A stretch of DNA of 64,000 nt from Psococerastis gibbosa (GCA_963971405.1 OZ020486.1:32573419-32637418), one strand, 5' to 3'; counted from the stretch's first letter, positions 21,800 through 33,995 are shown. Notes: generated by a model from the letters alone, not told the origin. A program made the numbers and translations.

Positions 21800-23690
21800 T
21801 AACTTCCGTGAATGCTTACATCATAAAACCATAATCAGAATAATTTTAACCAGAACCACCAATAATACACATCCTTTTGTGAACTCTGTGACAGCCCGGT
21901 AGATTAGTATAATAAAGTACAGTAAAGTCCAATATTAAAGAACCGGTACGAATGAATCCCCACGTGTTTTCCATAGGTACCGTAACAGATACTGTAGTTT
22001 CGTGGTAAATTTCGGATGCTTTCGATTTTAACTGTCCTTCAGGACTGGAATGATTGTTGGGACAGTTATACATAGATGATTTAATAATTTCTACACATTG
22101 TAGAGCGTACAAATGAGAAATAGAAATAAGAAATATGAGAATTGGGAAAGCTAAATATAATGCAAACAAAGGGCTGTACCAACATTAACGACAACTTACG
22201 CCCAACAACTGTTACTTTACCGACATAAACTACTGAAAAAAGCACCCCCGGATCAGCTATTATCAGTAGTTATTCACAATTAAGGAACAAGACTTGACAA
22301 CGGCTGTAACTACCAGATCCCCCAGCATAATACGTTATAATACAATGTTAAATTTGTTGAAATGGAAGGGGGGCCCAGCACGGGAACCAGTCCTTTCGGA
22401 TCCCCCCTTTACGAATTTAAAACTACCTTATTATTAATTGTACACACTTGTATGAAAAAACTATTTTCATTATTTTATTATTATAATTACGATATATTAT
22501 TTTTCTAATTACTTAGGCCAAAACTCTTAAGAGTTAAATGCTAAGGAAGCCGCAGCGCAAGTAGGCGTAGCACTAACAGAAATCGATAATTTATCCCTAG
22601 GGTTTCTGATAACGTATTAAGGGAAGTGCCCAAAAAAATGTTATAAATCTTACAATACTTTGCAATAGAAGATATTTTCTAGCGACATATTTTATTTCTA
22701 ACATAAAAATTTAAAAGCAATTCAAAATATACGCAATCTTAGGGGGCTGATCCGCGAAAGATATGCTAAACCTCGCGTCCATTCCAAATCTCCAAACTTC
22801 CCGCCGACCAACTTTATGAAACGCCCTACTCGCGAAAATTTTCATTTTCAGATGCGGTCCCCATCTCGTTGGGGCGATATGAAATAGTGAATGTTATCCC
22901 AGCTTCTTTTATATTTTTCATTCCAACCGCCATTTTTATGACTTGTCCAAAAAATATGTTTTTATCTGAATCACAAAACTTCCTTGTTGTTTTTCTAGTA
23001 GAAAGTTAATGTAAAGCGCTTCATTTCCTCGCTTTTTATTTCTTCTTATACTAAGTTTCATTACAAGACATAGGCCTTTGTTACATTACATTAGGGGAAA
23101 TTTATTTACTTAATGTAAAAACTGCGATGAGAATCTCATAGTAAATATACCAACAGGACTAATTCTGGCCATGTTCTTCTGTTGAAACTAAATTTAAATT
23201 ATGGTAACTAATGTTTCATAATAGGTCTTTTCAAGTCAAACACAACGAACGGGCAAACTGATTTTGTGGATTTAAGTCGGGCTGTCATCTTCTTGGATTT
23301 AAGTGGTTGACTAGTAACTTAATGTAACAAGGGGAGAAGACACTGGCCTCACGAATGGTTACCTTATTGAATTGGATATCTCCAATTTGACTGGTAGAAT
23401 GTCGGAATGCACACCTTCTATGCGTGTCACAAAGCATTAAGGCTGCATGACAATCGAGAAGTATTTGAGGGGAAAACGGGGGTAGCGGCGTCTCGCATAC
23501 GATTACTGTCACGCTCATCAACTGACAACGAACTCCGCGCCCCCCCCCCTCCTTCTAGAAATCTCCTGAACCCCCTCCCCCTTTCATTCTGAATGCTTCA
23601 ATGAAAATTTGTTTAACGAGTTAAATTACTGTATGTGCTTGATATTTGCGGTTTCTACTAAACTAGCGGGTCCGGGCTTGATATGAAAAC
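21800..23690. other. Non-coding stretch, nothing recognised
   Basis: No supported exon or element terminus. A G-rich/C-rich patch (22370-22410) and a C-run near 23541 are the only compositional outliers. Confidence 0.45.
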
Positions 23691-23699
23691 TGACCTTCG

Positions 23700-23816
23700 C
23701 GAGTTGGGAGTCCGTAGGTGGTGGAGCGTTGTTCAAAACCGAGATGAAGGAGGAGTGTTGCCGAGCAGGCCAAAGCGCATCAAGGGCTGTAGCGCCAGAA
23801 GAAGAAGAAGCTAGTC
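23700..23816 (+). pseudogene. LINE 3' end with stop and (GAA)n tail
   Basis: The plus strand reads NRDE, then after a one-base shift RSVAEQAKAHQGL, a TAG stop and CAGAAGAAGAAGAAG. The tract W-x-(A/E)-(E/Q)-AKAHxGL-stop followed by GAA repeats is a common end of arthropod non-LTR ORF2 proteins. Only about 35 codons remain and a frameshift is present. Confidence 0.7.
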
Positions 23817-24011
23817 CGGGCGAACATTCGCAAAATTTTACAGCACCTATAAGCGTAGTAGTGGTCAGCAACATGTCCGAGAGCCGCGTTTTACCCTAAC
23901 CCATAAAGGTTGGGTTGGGTGGACCCAGGACCAGAACTTAAACGCTTCCTTTTTTATTGAGTCTCAAACCTCGACTCTACCCACAGGACTATTCCTGACC
24001 ATTGGTAAACT

Positions 24012-24266
24012 GAGGAGGCTGTTTACAAACATGGCCAACTCCAAGTTGTAGAATTTTTCAGGAGAGTGGATTTTCTGTTGAAAATTGCATTTAGGTTATA
24101 GCTAACCCTAGACTTCTCAGCGCTTCTGTGCGCAATCTGGCGGCTTTTGTCACTTTATTTTACACCGTGCAGGTGGACATTAAAATTTTCTGCAAGGTAG
24201 CATCAAAACCCCATTTTGTAAAAAAAAAAAAAAATGGAGTTGGCCACGTTTGTAACCAAGCTCCTC
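24012..24266. mobile_element. MITE with 30-bp inverted termini
   Basis: Left end GAGGAGGCTGTTTACAAACA then TGGCCAACTCCA; right end TGGAGTTGGCCACGTTTGTA then ACCAAGCTCCTC. The match runs about 30 bp with few mismatches. AACT occurs on both outer sides (24008-24011, 24267-24270) and may be a 4-bp TSD. An A14 run sits just inside the right arm. The superfamily is not assigned. Confidence 0.75.
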
Positions 24267-24675
24267 AACTATATTTAGGCAACATAAAGGCTTATAGAAC
24301 TTTCAAAAGGCGTATAACATTACAGCTGGCGAACCACATAATTTTCACGCCTTCACAATGAACTTTGTACATAAATTTAACCCCCTGCTCAAATAGGCAC
24401 AAATTGCGTTGGAAACCACAATACTAATGATACGGCTAAGTCAACAAAACAAAATACCTTAGCTACTGGCTATGTATGCAGTACAGCAATATACATACAG
24501 TAGTTTTGGGAGGATAAAACTGGAATTTTAGAACCACCCCATTCAGCCCGGCAGCAACTGCCTCCATCCCCTCTCACCCCTGACCGCATTCGAAGCGGAA
24601 ATGAACATATTCAGTGGTCAGTTTACCCATTTTCGCCTATCGTGTACATTTTCGTATTGACTCATGTCAGGAGTA

Positions 24676-25005
24676 AGCCAAGCTGGTAAGATGAGCATCC
24701 GCAGCGTAAACAATGCAGCGGCAAAAAGTAGTGATCGTGATTGAGCTTAAAGGTGCTAATCACAGTCATAATCAAGCTATTTAGGATACGACTCAAGTGC
24801 GCAGAAACGTAATGCGCCGGTTCTCTTGACAACCTGCCTGCTGGATTGTACATTTCTTCTTCATTTGCCTCAATTTTCTTTTTGTTGGAACCCCACAAAC
24901 TCGGTCTCGTTTCAATTGACAACCTTTGACATTTCCCTTTATGTTTGACTGCTATCAGCCTTACTAAGCTTCCACCCATCCATTTCATATCTTTGGCGTT
25001 AGCTC
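24676..25005. repeat. Unclassified interspersed repeat, copy 2
   Basis: Collinear with 4480-4770 (see that entry). This copy carries small extra segments, for example around 24790-24815. Open frames here are not conserved with copy 1, which argues against coding. Confidence 0.6.
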
Positions 25006-25147
25006 TGCTGTCATATGGTCAAAGTGCAAAATTAAAAAGCCGAATTCATAAATAGAAGTACCTATTTACGTTAAGAGTAAAAGGTAGAGTTCTTTTTCAA
25101 ATTCATAACCAATTACTTTTACTTATTAGCATTATCTTCCAGACAAT

Positions 25148-25680
25148 AGGGGCCTTCACAGTGCTGGTATTAACGAGTTATACCCAGTTAAGTGTGTTAT
25201 ATCAAGTTAAGTTAACACACCAGTAACCCGATAACCAAGCTAACCAGCGTGCTATCCTAAACTCCTAAACCCACTTCCAAGTTGGTTGACTGTGCTATTT
25301 AGCTTGCGCTGCGATCCATAGCTCAGGTTTGACCGCCGCCAACTTTGTTTTTGTTGATTGATTTGAAAGACGCCTTTAAAATTTAGTAGTATTTAAATTT
25401 ATTTGTATAATCTATTATCACAAGCAATTACCGTAACTACTTAAAATTATAATAACCAAAATGAACAAATAATATAAACAAATGTGGCACTGGAATAGAG
25501 TTCTGCCACTCTCTTAAAACCCGTGCCACGAACGTTTAACTACTACCACGTTGTTTACCCTGTTAAATGTTTTCGATATAGCATGATAACTCACCCCCGA
25601 GGTCCACTCACGATTATGTGTTAAATTGGATAGCACATCTAACTCGATAACACGACAACGCCAACACTGTGAAGACCCCT
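25148..25680. mobile_element. Non-autonomous DNA element with AGGGGCCTTCACAGTG termini
   Basis: AGGGGCCTTCACAGTGCTGG at the left pairs with CCAACACTGTGAAGACCCCT at the right. AAT flanks both sides (25145-25147 and 25681-25683). Weaker inverted matches continue inward (GTGCTATCC against GGATAGCAC). The 533-bp body is non-coding. The superfamily is uncertain because a TA or AAT duplication cannot be told apart. Confidence 0.8.
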
Positions 25681-25689
25681 AATATGCAA

Positions 25690-27040
25690 AAGCTCGGGAA
25701 ACATAGGTCGTTGGTGGCGCAAGATAATGCTTGAAATTGTAAATATAGGCCGACTTTTACTCATGAAGAAAATTTTGATTTGAATTTTTGAGTAACAGGT
25801 TAATTATGTGATAAGTGGCAGGTTAAATGGACCTCTAAAAGCACTTCAAACAACAATAATACCTTAAATGAGGAACGCGCCCGCTACAGCTATATGGTTA
25901 TCTTATCTCATATCATATTTAATAAAAACTCAAAACGTATAACCATTACAATCTGTATAAAACTTTCCCCATGACAAAGCTGTCATTATACAATAACAAG
26001 AACTTTATGGAAACAAAAATGAAATTTTCTATAGGTAAAGGGGGGCCTCCGTAATACGATTGCCGTACCCCTGATTCTTTCTTTTGTAGAAAAATTTTCA
26101 GATATCCGTCGCTGTATTTGATAAAAGTTTTTAGACTGCCAATATCGAGTCGTGAGAGTTTTTCTTTACAGACAAAAATTCCCTCTCCACTGATCCTTGT
26201 TTTGTAATGTACCATATTATTTTCACATTTTCCTAGTTTTTTTTTTCAGCGGGTGAGTCCGATAAATGAAATTTAACACTTCCTATGAAATTTGCCTCGG
26301 TTTGTAAGTATAATAGACGTATTATACTCAGTTGAAATGTTAAACTAGACACAAAACGTAGGTACCCAAAAATACAACACCAATTCTATTTATTTCATTA
26401 CTTTTAATTTCGAATTTAACATTTTTGGTAAGCTACCCACGGTAACATGTGTGACAACCCCAATAAAACTATATAAACATTTATCTCATATACACAATAC
26501 TTCAATAATTAATTAATATATTACATTAGTAACATCGACCCATCTGTTTAATGGATGAAAATTATTTTATAAATTTATAAAAATTAAAATTTTCATCCAT
26601 GGTATTAAACAGTTAGGTGAAGGTCGATCTTACTTCAGATCTTAGACTATTAATTTTAAACTACAGTGAAAATATTGTATTTTTACATAATAAGAATTTA
26701 ATACTATTCTATTGCAAATAAGTATACCCTTAAGGCCTACATCCAAAACAGGGAATATACCTAATTCCAGCTTTATTTGGCCGTCAGTATTCTGAGTGTT
26801 AAAATAAAGAGCACATGTCTCCTCCAGTTGAATGCGAAATAAATGTCGCACCGGTTCACTTCCGATATATGGGAAACCAATTATCGGGGAACGATGTCGG
26901 AAATTTCGATTTGCCGATGAAAAATATTTGAAAATCTTGGTTGAAAATACTGGACACTTTATAAGTTTTCATTGACTGGGAAATTAATACCCTGGGTTAC
27001 CCCTATGTTACTTTTTTATGTTGGTGGATTTATTCTACAG
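25690..27040. other. AT-rich non-coding stretch containing one hairpin
   Basis: No supported exon. The only structure I see is the hairpin at 26529-26633, listed separately. Confidence 0.45.
26529..26633. repeat. Short fold-back hairpin
   Basis: TAACATCGACC, CTGTTTAAT and GGATGAAAATT at the left pair in order with AATTTTCATCC, ATTAAACAG and GGTCGATCTTA at the right. The loop is very AT-rich. It could be a decayed MITE; no clear TSD was found. Confidence 0.6.
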
Positions 27041-27047
27041 TACACAG

Positions 27048-27538
27048 CAGTGCCGAACCAACAACTAGGCAACTGACTAAGGGCCCCAGCCGGCCGCCTT
27101 ACCAAGTTGAATCCAGCGGACCAGAGCAGGTTCAAAGATGCAGATAACTTGGTAGTGTGCACAGTGCCGGTAGGGAAACATGGTAGGACTTGTCCTGGTC
27201 ACCTCCGAACTAATCGTGTGACTTCACTGTGTTTCCCAAGTGGTTCTGAATCCAATATAATCAGGAGGTCCCCTCTCCTATGGGCCCACACCGGGGCCTG
27301 GGACTGGGTCCAACCATACTACTACTGAGGGCCCAGGGCTGCCTGAGGCCCCACAAGTTGTCGTTAATACGTGTAAATCTTTCATGCATTAAAATATGAT
27401 GTATTTAGTATTATTAGGTCTTAGTCGCAATGTTAGTCATCTTTCGTAGTAAGACTATAGACATAGAGCCCATAGAGGGGGGGAGGGGGCTCACCAATTT
27501 CATTGCCTAGGGACCTAGAGAAGATTAATCCGGCCCTG
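27048..27538. mobile_element. hAT-like non-autonomous element, 491 bp
   Basis: The left end CAGTGCCGAACC and the right end, read inward as CAGGGCCGGATT, are inverted. GTACACAG and ATACACAG flank the unit (7 of 8 bases match). TAGGCAACT near the left pairs with CATTGCCTA near the right. The body is unusually GC-rich for this window, and a G-rich run lies at about 27478-27490. No transposase domain is visible. Confidence 0.65.
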
Positions 27539-28059
27539 ATACACAGTAGTTGAATGATTAAGTAGGCTATTGTATATTAATATGTAAATCGAAAGGTGTA
27601 GAGTGAAAGGCTAAATATCCAAGGAAATAAAGTGAAATATCAGTTCAGTACCGACGCCTGCACCCTTAATTATATTATGAGTAGGTACGTCACTTTAGGG
27701 AACAACAGTTGAGCAGTGAACAAAGCGGCCTCCAGTGCAATTCCTAAACTCAAAATTTTTGCATTAACAAAATCAATTCCACACAAGGGATACGGATGAG
27801 TTGAACGGACATCAAATATAATACAATAATTCTTCTATGAAGGATAAAGTTGTAATGAGTCACTGTCAAAAAATAAAATGAGAGGATTCGTTCACGGTGA
27901 TCCAGATTATAGCTTGATTGCATTTCAAAATTGGATTAAAAAATGAAGCAGGTGTTGAAACCACACCAACGCATAAATTTATTGGATATGATAACATACA
28001 AGCATTTTTGAGAGTCCATAACGGTCATCCATACAGTTGCTAGGGCTGAACTGCAGGCT

Positions 28060-28415
28060 ACTAGTGGGGTCACAGGTGGCGGATAGTGAACGGCCATCAG
28101 ATATGATGGTTAGCTGCGAATAAGATGAATAAGCAGTCCCCGACCAAGCAGTACCGAGTGGGGTCCGGTTAAAGATCCCCCACCTAGCTCCTTGGAGCTA
28201 GGGCATGGGCACCCCTTTGTCCATGGGAGAGAAAAAGCTCCCTAAAGGAGGAAGAATTCAACAGAGGAGTCAACGGCATAAGGATGCAGAAGGCAACGGG
28301 AAACCACTGCATTAAAGGTCCTTCGGGGCATCCCTTGTATAATCATCATGAGCGAACTCGCTCAAATGATCGCCAATCTTCAACGTTGAAGGGGCACGAG
28401 AAGAAGAAGGAGATA
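28060..28415 (+). repeat. Probable LINE 3' region with GAAGAAGAAGG tail
   Basis: This GC-richer block includes GGCAACGGGAAACCACTGCA and CTCAAATGATCGCCAATCTT and ends GGCACGAGAAGAAGAAGG. The ending matches the GAA-repeat tails of the other LINE ends in the window. No RT codons are readable, so the assignment rests on tail type and general resemblance to untranslated parts of arthropod LINEs. Confidence 0.45.
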
Positions 28416-28544
28416 CAGTTGTACACACTGTATGAACCAATGTATAGTAAAAGTATATTCATAAACCGAAGCACGAAGTACTAAACAATTACTATGGCAA
28501 CTACAATGGAAATGACATGAATCATAGTGAGAAAGACACAACCA

Positions 28545-28999
28545 GGAAAGAGTCTAAAGTAAAGTCGAATTAACACGAAGAAGAGTAAGTCATACTTAGA
28601 ATGTAGTCAAACGAAATCTTCTTCTGCTTCCTCGGCAGTCCAGCTCGGGGGGAGCTTTGGTCTCTCGCACCTCTTCTCTAGACATCCCGGTCCTTGGAAA
28701 GAGTCCAAAGTAAAGTCGAATTAACACGAAGAAGAGTAAGTCATACTCGGAATGTAGTCAAACGAAATCTTCTTCTGCTTCCTCGGCAGTCCAGCTCGGG
28801 GGGAGCTTTGGTCTCTCGCACCTCTTCTCTAGACATCCCGGTCCTTGGAAAGAGTCCAAAGTAAAGTCGAATTAACACGAAGAAGAGTAAGTCATACTCA
28901 GAATGTAGTCGAACGAAATCTTCTTCTACTTCCTCGGCAGTCCAGCTCGGGGGGAGCTTTGGTCTCTCGCACCTCCTCTCTAGACACCCCGGCCCTTGA
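28545..28999. repeat. 151-bp tandem repeat, three units
   Basis: Units begin at 28545, 28696 and 28847 with GGAAAGAGTC(T/C)AAAGT. Each contains ATTAACACGAAGAAGAGTAA and CAGTCCAGCTCGGGGGGAGC, with only a few substitutions. The third unit runs directly into the minus-strand LINE coding remnant to its right. The array is therefore most simply a repeated LINE 3'-terminal segment. An open frame running out of the third unit on the plus strand has no domain and is not called. Confidence 0.9.
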
Positions 29000-29365
29000 A
29001 CTTCTTCTGACAAGCCGCCACCGACCCCTATCGCAGCTCACTTTCCACCTCGTCCCTCGTTGCCATCTTCTACCCTCCATTCTCGCTCTGTATCTGAGTT
29101 TACAGCAAGGTGTTGAGCCATTCGCTCCACGTGCCCAATCCACCCAATTTCTGTACTTTAGCGAAGCGAACGATGTCTTCTTTTTTCAGGATTCCGTCTA
29201 TCACGACGTTTGTTCTTCTTGTCCAGATACCACGCTCGTTCGCTCCTCCGTATATGCGTCAAACGAAACTGCCCGATTGAGAACTGTCCCACCAACGCTA
29301 AGGAAAGTAGTATCCGATGGAAGCAGACCTGTATTTTCCTATTCCAATGCGTGGCAGTTTATGAA
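28990..29365 (-). pseudogene. LINE remnant, post-RT C-terminal domain (minus strand)
   Basis: The minus strand gives ILKKEDIVRFAKVQKLGG and, after small frame changes, WIGHVERMAQ, RMEGRRWQRGTRWK and then DRGRWRLVRRSSRAG. DIVRF-K-Q-L-W-GHVERM followed by EGRR-RG-RW is the classical C-terminal tract of arthropod endonuclease/RT LINEs. Several frame changes make it a pseudogene. The 3' direction is leftward, into the 151-bp tandem array. Confidence 0.8.
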
Positions 29366-29954
29366 ATAAAATGAAATGAAATGAAAAGACGACTTTATTG
29401 CGAACAAAAGGCGAACAATAAGACTATAAAGTCTTGTTTTCATGCTAACCTTAGTTTACAAATAAAAAATGGAATAAAACAACTTTGCCTATGGCGGTTA
29501 ACCTAGGAATCTACTTTTCGTAGCTCTAAAGATGGGGGGGAGCCACCTTAAGTCTATTAAAACTTTGAGTGTCACAGTAAATTACTAAAAAGCAAAGAAC
29601 TGCACTTTACAAGTTAAAACAGGAAAAAGGTAGCAAAAAGGTAGGCTGCGGTGGTAATTAATCTACGGTTAATTGGTTTGTTTCATGGCCCCATGATTCC
29701 GTCTCCGCAGTTTTCCAGCACTAACTCAATATCGATTTTCTTATTTTGTTATGGACTGAAATTACGAATAGGTACCTAATCAAAGTTAAGAACCCGTAAG
29801 TTGCAGTATTTATCCCACTATTCTTGCGGTTTGGCCAAGTATTTTTTTTTAAATAGGGTTTATAAAATGTAACTAAATAAATAAACAATTACTTTTGATC
29901 TATTACTATGCCAACCTAGCGAAGTTATGAAGGCCAGGGACTGCCTGCCCTCCA

Positions 29955-30040
29955 ATGCATGACCAGAAAATGTAGCGAGAGTCGGACTCGAACCAACAAT
30001 CTTTCGGGTGAAAGGCAGAGATCACTCACTGCCTACTTAG
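29955..30040 (-). repeat. tRNA-like SINE head (minus strand)
   Basis: Read on the minus strand, TAAGTAGGCAGTGAGTGA resembles an A box and GTTGGTTCGAGTCCGAC contains a B box (GGTTCGAGTCC). CAGAAAATGTAGCGAGAG follows at its 3' side. A related B-box unit occurs at 60333-60400 (CGAACCAACAACCTTTCAGG). A functional tRNA is unlikely because stem pairing is poor. Confidence 0.55.
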
Positions 30041-30299
30041 CGTGTTTATGTCGCCAAATCGTAATCTCCAGGAACTGACTAAGTATTATAAAGACCGGTC
30101 CTAATGGTCAGGCACACAACCTGTCCAGACAATCATTGGTGGAGACACCCTGCCTCTACAATTCTACAAGCATATCGCGCCTCAGCTTGGAGGTTTAGCG
30201 GAAAAGGCACCATAAAAAGAGATTCTTGCAATGGAAATAATACGACAAAAAAATAAGCGGCAGAGAAGTTGGAGAGCCTACCGACTACCGAGTAATAAC

Positions 30300-30740
30300 C
30301 TTAAAATACAGTACATCCAACCAAACGTCATGCCCAAAAGAACTAGGTACTGGAAAAACCCATTACTTAGAAGGGTCTAAGCTACTGCCATTCGGTTGCA
30401 GCTAGGCCATGCCTCTTTCCCATGTCATCTCGTCCAGAGGCGTACGTGAATGGCCTCAATGTGAGTGTGAACAGCACGACGGCACCCTAGACCACATTAC
30501 ATTTCAGTGCCCGCACTACCAGAGAGGGGAGAACTGGTCGCCCTGCTACAGGACCGGAGGCATGGGCAACTTTCCCCCTGCATCGACCTACGTCAGGAAC
30601 TGGGTTTTGAGGTTTTGACACCGGTGGACAGATTCCTTGACAAGATCTGCCAAAAGTGGTAGAAAGAGAAGCTCGATGTTCAGTGTGCTCCTGATAGCAG
30701 TTTTGCCTTACCAAAATAATAGTTTCAAAAAAAAAAAAGG
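30300..30740 (+). pseudogene. LINE remnant (Jockey/I-like C-terminus) with A-tail
   Basis: The first frame gives YIQPNVMPKRTRYWKNPLLR, a stop, and AIRLQLGHASFPCH. The next gives GVREWPQCECEQHDGTLDHI and then TFQCP. A P-x-RxxW...R-RLxLGHxxFPxH tract followed by CxC-x5-GTLDHI-x3-CP is the known C-terminal knuckle region of Jockey/I-type ORF2 proteins. In-frame stops and at least one frameshift show it is dead. An A12 run (30727-30738) about 70 bp downstream may be its tail. Confidence 0.8.
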
Positions 30741-31239
30741 AAAGTATGGAAAGGAATAAAAAGGAATAGGCAAAATAAAAGAATATTGACAGCACGGCCG
30801 TTTGGAGGTAAGACATTGAAAGCATCATTCAACACTGATTCACTTCCCCAAGGGTAAATGAATCTACCCGATTGCAATTATCATATGAAACAGGATCATT
30901 TAACCCCATTGCCCACAGTTGTAAAACAATAACACCATCTTTGAGCGGGTATTTCACATTAACGAGGGGACGGAGCTATGAATTTGGCTAAGCTCCAACC
31001 GAAGATGTTGGAACATTGACCCAATTTCGCAGCTTCCTACCATTTCTTGCCACCACAGGCTTCAACCAACCTACAAATTAACACACTTGTACTGCCCGGC
31101 TAATTGCCGTAATAACCTACAGGAGGAAGCGAAAAGAAGCTTTTGTTGTTTAGTTCTGATGAATGGAATTTTTCTTTTATTTGCGTATATATACCGTATA
31201 GCAATCTCCATTTTGGTTTTGTTTTACCCGTATAATACG

Positions 31240-31480
31240 ATTTGGCAAGGCAAACTTGACAACGAGGCTGCCCAGGGTCTGTCCCACTCCTTGCGATTCT
31301 CTGCTTCGGTTGCAGTCGCTCCTACAATTATATGGCGGACTTTTGATTCAACCGTTAGCCTGGTCCGTCCACGTCGTATTTTTCCCTCAGCTTCGATATG
31401 TTTTATCCGCCATATTATCAGGTCATCTGGCTGCCTTCTTTCGACGTGTCCTCAACATGACAGTCGTCGTTCCCGGGCTT
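31240..31480 (-). pseudogene. LINE remnant, C-terminal end (minus strand)
   Basis: The minus strand reads IEAEGKIRRGRTRLTVESKV and continues RHIIVGATATEAENRKEWDR. RRGR(P/T)R followed by EAENR-EW-R is typical of the LINE ORF2 C-terminus. Two overlapping plus-strand open frames here are antisense shadows. The GATAxEAxNxKEW tract also occurs at 38329-38400, so these two are one family. Confidence 0.75.
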
Positions 31481-31689
31481 ATCGACTATGCTAGCTGTCT
31501 ACAAGTACAATATTTATACCGTATTTTATCATATAACAACAACCTATCTAGATTTGTAGATATAGCCAATACAGGCAGATACATGAGAAATTTAGTAATT
31601 AAACGTAATCTGCTATTCCCAATGGCATTGTTCTTTTCAAATCCGTTTTTTTTTAGAAAAGATATAGTAGGACGAAAATCCTGAAATAA

Positions 31690-32930
31690 CCTAACGAAGC
31701 GGTCACAAAGGTAAGGAGGTTTTCAGAGCTTGATTTCCAAATTACATTGAGACAAATGACGGACATGCAACAACGTTACTGCTGATTTGAAAACGCTACA
31801 CGGTCGACATCGACAAGTTGGCATTTCGACCGCGGATACAGCACGAGGGCGTTTTTGAGTGTATGCACGCACAATTTAAGGCACTCGTAAGAGTACGTAT
31901 GGAAAACCATGTTTGGAAGTCAAGCCATGGGTGTCGCTATTCCAATATAGGTATATATAATTACAATACCTCAGTTGTGTCAGAGAGGCTTTGCTGACTG
32001 CATTAAAAATAACCACGAATAAAAAAAGCAAATTTTAAAAAAAGTATTGTCTTGCTAATTCAATAGAAATGAAAACCGGAGTATCTTTGTTTATTTTGAA
32101 TGAGACTGTGAGTGGTTTTGGAAAGAAAGAAAGAACGTGAGCAAGGAATTAGAATTGGGGAGAGTGTAGCTGGTTTTCGCGCGTGCCCGTGAGAGGATTT
32201 TAAATTGCGCGGGAAATGTCGCGATGACTTCCTTGCTAATGTTCGCACGTTTCTCGAGCTCCTGAAAATTGTTCCCTACCAACCTGCGTTTAGGACGGTG
32301 ATTAGTAGGATCTCAAGGTTTTACCTTGTGGGTTCTAACTGCCTAATTTGCTTTCCGTCATTTCATTGGGTCATTTTAAGGAAAATTGCATTATTAGTCT
32401 TAAATATTTTACATTGCGTTGCCCTGTCAACATCGAGTTACTTCTCATGTGTTTTGCACTCAAAATTTCAAAACTCCTAAATCTAACAACTCTCCTTCGC
32501 ATGGCTCCTCAGCCTTCCGAGTTAGAGGGTCAAAGGTCAAAGGGTCAATATGATCAATAAGCCATCAAAATATTCAGGCGATTAGCAACTGGCCCGACTT
32601 TCCCCAAAAATCCCCGAAATAATTTTTTGCATAGCGAAAACGCCGACAAGTCGCTTTAGGGACTCTGTGAGGTCGCTGATCCCAATAATATCGAAGATTC
32701 GAAGAAATTCAATGTGGAGTCGAGAAATCAAATTGCTGACAGAGCCTACAAGGAATTTGTATTCGTTTATATCTGAGAGCTTTTGCGGGAAAAATCGAGC
32801 TCCTACTCTAGTCACGAATCTAGAAGGCATCAATAATCTTCTTCCGGAGAACAAAAAGCTCGACTCTCAAGCACAAGTTACTATTTCAAAACTTAACGCT
32901 TTTATACACAAACGCAACTTTACTAATATT
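31690..32930. other. Non-coding stretch, nothing recognised
   Basis: Short frames overlap on both strands, and none shows a domain or conserved partner. No repeat termini were found. Confidence 0.45.
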
Positions 32931-32937
32931 TATTAAA

Positions 32938-33109
32938 GGCGGCTATTCCATCTGTCAATAATCCGTCATTTGTGCATTAAAAATTGATGAGATGTTTGTT
33001 TTAAGGAGACCATTATGTAGATAATTAACTTATCTATTATACATTAAGTTATAATATGGTACAGACTTATTATTGATGCACAAATGACGGATTATTGACA
33101 GATGCCACC
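32938..33109. mobile_element. PIF/Harbinger-like MITE, second copy of the 8.1-kb family
   Basis: GGCGGCTATTCCATCTGTCA at the left and TGACAGATGCCACC at the right (about 7 bases of the right arm deleted) match the 8106-8282 element, as does the interior (ATGTAGATAATTAACTTATC). TAAA flanks both sides (32934-32937, 33110-33113). Confidence 0.85.
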
Positions 33110-33859
33110 TAAAGCAGAGATTTTTGAACATCGCTGTTACGGAAAGCTTCTGTATTATTCAGCTAGTTTTTTGAAATTTTGAAACCGCGATTCTCTGGCT
33201 CGTGACCATACATAGGTTTACGTATTAAACTGAAGAATCCTCACTTAACCATTAATTTTGTTCAATCATAACATATTATTTATAATATTAGGATCATTGA
33301 TGCAGGTGCTCATACTACTACTGTACAAGAATATAGTAATTGTGAAGTAAACCATAAAAAATACATCAGCGATAAAATTAATATTGTTCGCAAATGATAT
33401 CATCATGCAATTTTGAAATTGTAATTGATTTGGCAAGGACTGGTAATTATCTAAACGAACAATTAACCTAGCTGATTGTATTCAAACCCTCTCTGATCCA
33501 TATTACGCTGGAAATTATTTCATACAAAGTTGATAATTTATGCGGAATTTTGAGGGAAAAAGCTTCAAAACCAGACCACAATAATATAACATATGTAATT
33601 AGCTAACTCATCTACAGCATTAATACGGTAATTCAGGGAAGCGGCATGAAGGGTAATGATTGGTTGCTTGATTGTCAGCAATCTCATTGTTATTGACGCA
33701 TTGTTGCGCGCCAAACAAATTGGGAAATTGAAATAGCAACGTCAGTAGTAATAACAGGGTCATTACCAGAACTTTCTGGTGGTGATACGTAATTACGTGA
33801 GTACGTAAAACTGTTAGCTTATGGAGCGTTTATAATCATAATCCAAAATTTTCTTGTTA

Positions 33860-33945
33860 TTGCCTTCGTATTTATACGTCTGTATTTTGTATAAGAAAAG
33901 CTTTAGGATGGTCGACTTTTCGATTTCATGATTTAATTTCTAGTT
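33860..33945 (+). mobile_element. HINE-like 5' fragment
   Basis: TATTTATACGTCTGTATTTT followed by GAAAAGCTTTAGGATGGTCGAC resembles the first 80 bp of the elements at 5.2 and 7.2 kb (GGAAAGCTTTGTGATGGTCAAC). Nothing of the body follows. Confidence 0.45.
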
Positions 33946-33995
33946 GTAAGGGTATAAAGAACAGAATCAGTGCATTTCAAATGTGAGTGTACAGG

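Noticed and set aside
28845..29369. 174-codon open frame, the longest in the window
   Set aside because: It begins inside the third 151-bp tandem unit and is antisense to the LINE remnant, whose minus-strand codons explain the openness.
31087..31684. Two overlapping plus-strand frames of 135 and 142 codons
   Set aside because: They overlap each other and lie antisense to the minus-strand LINE C-terminus at 31240-31480.
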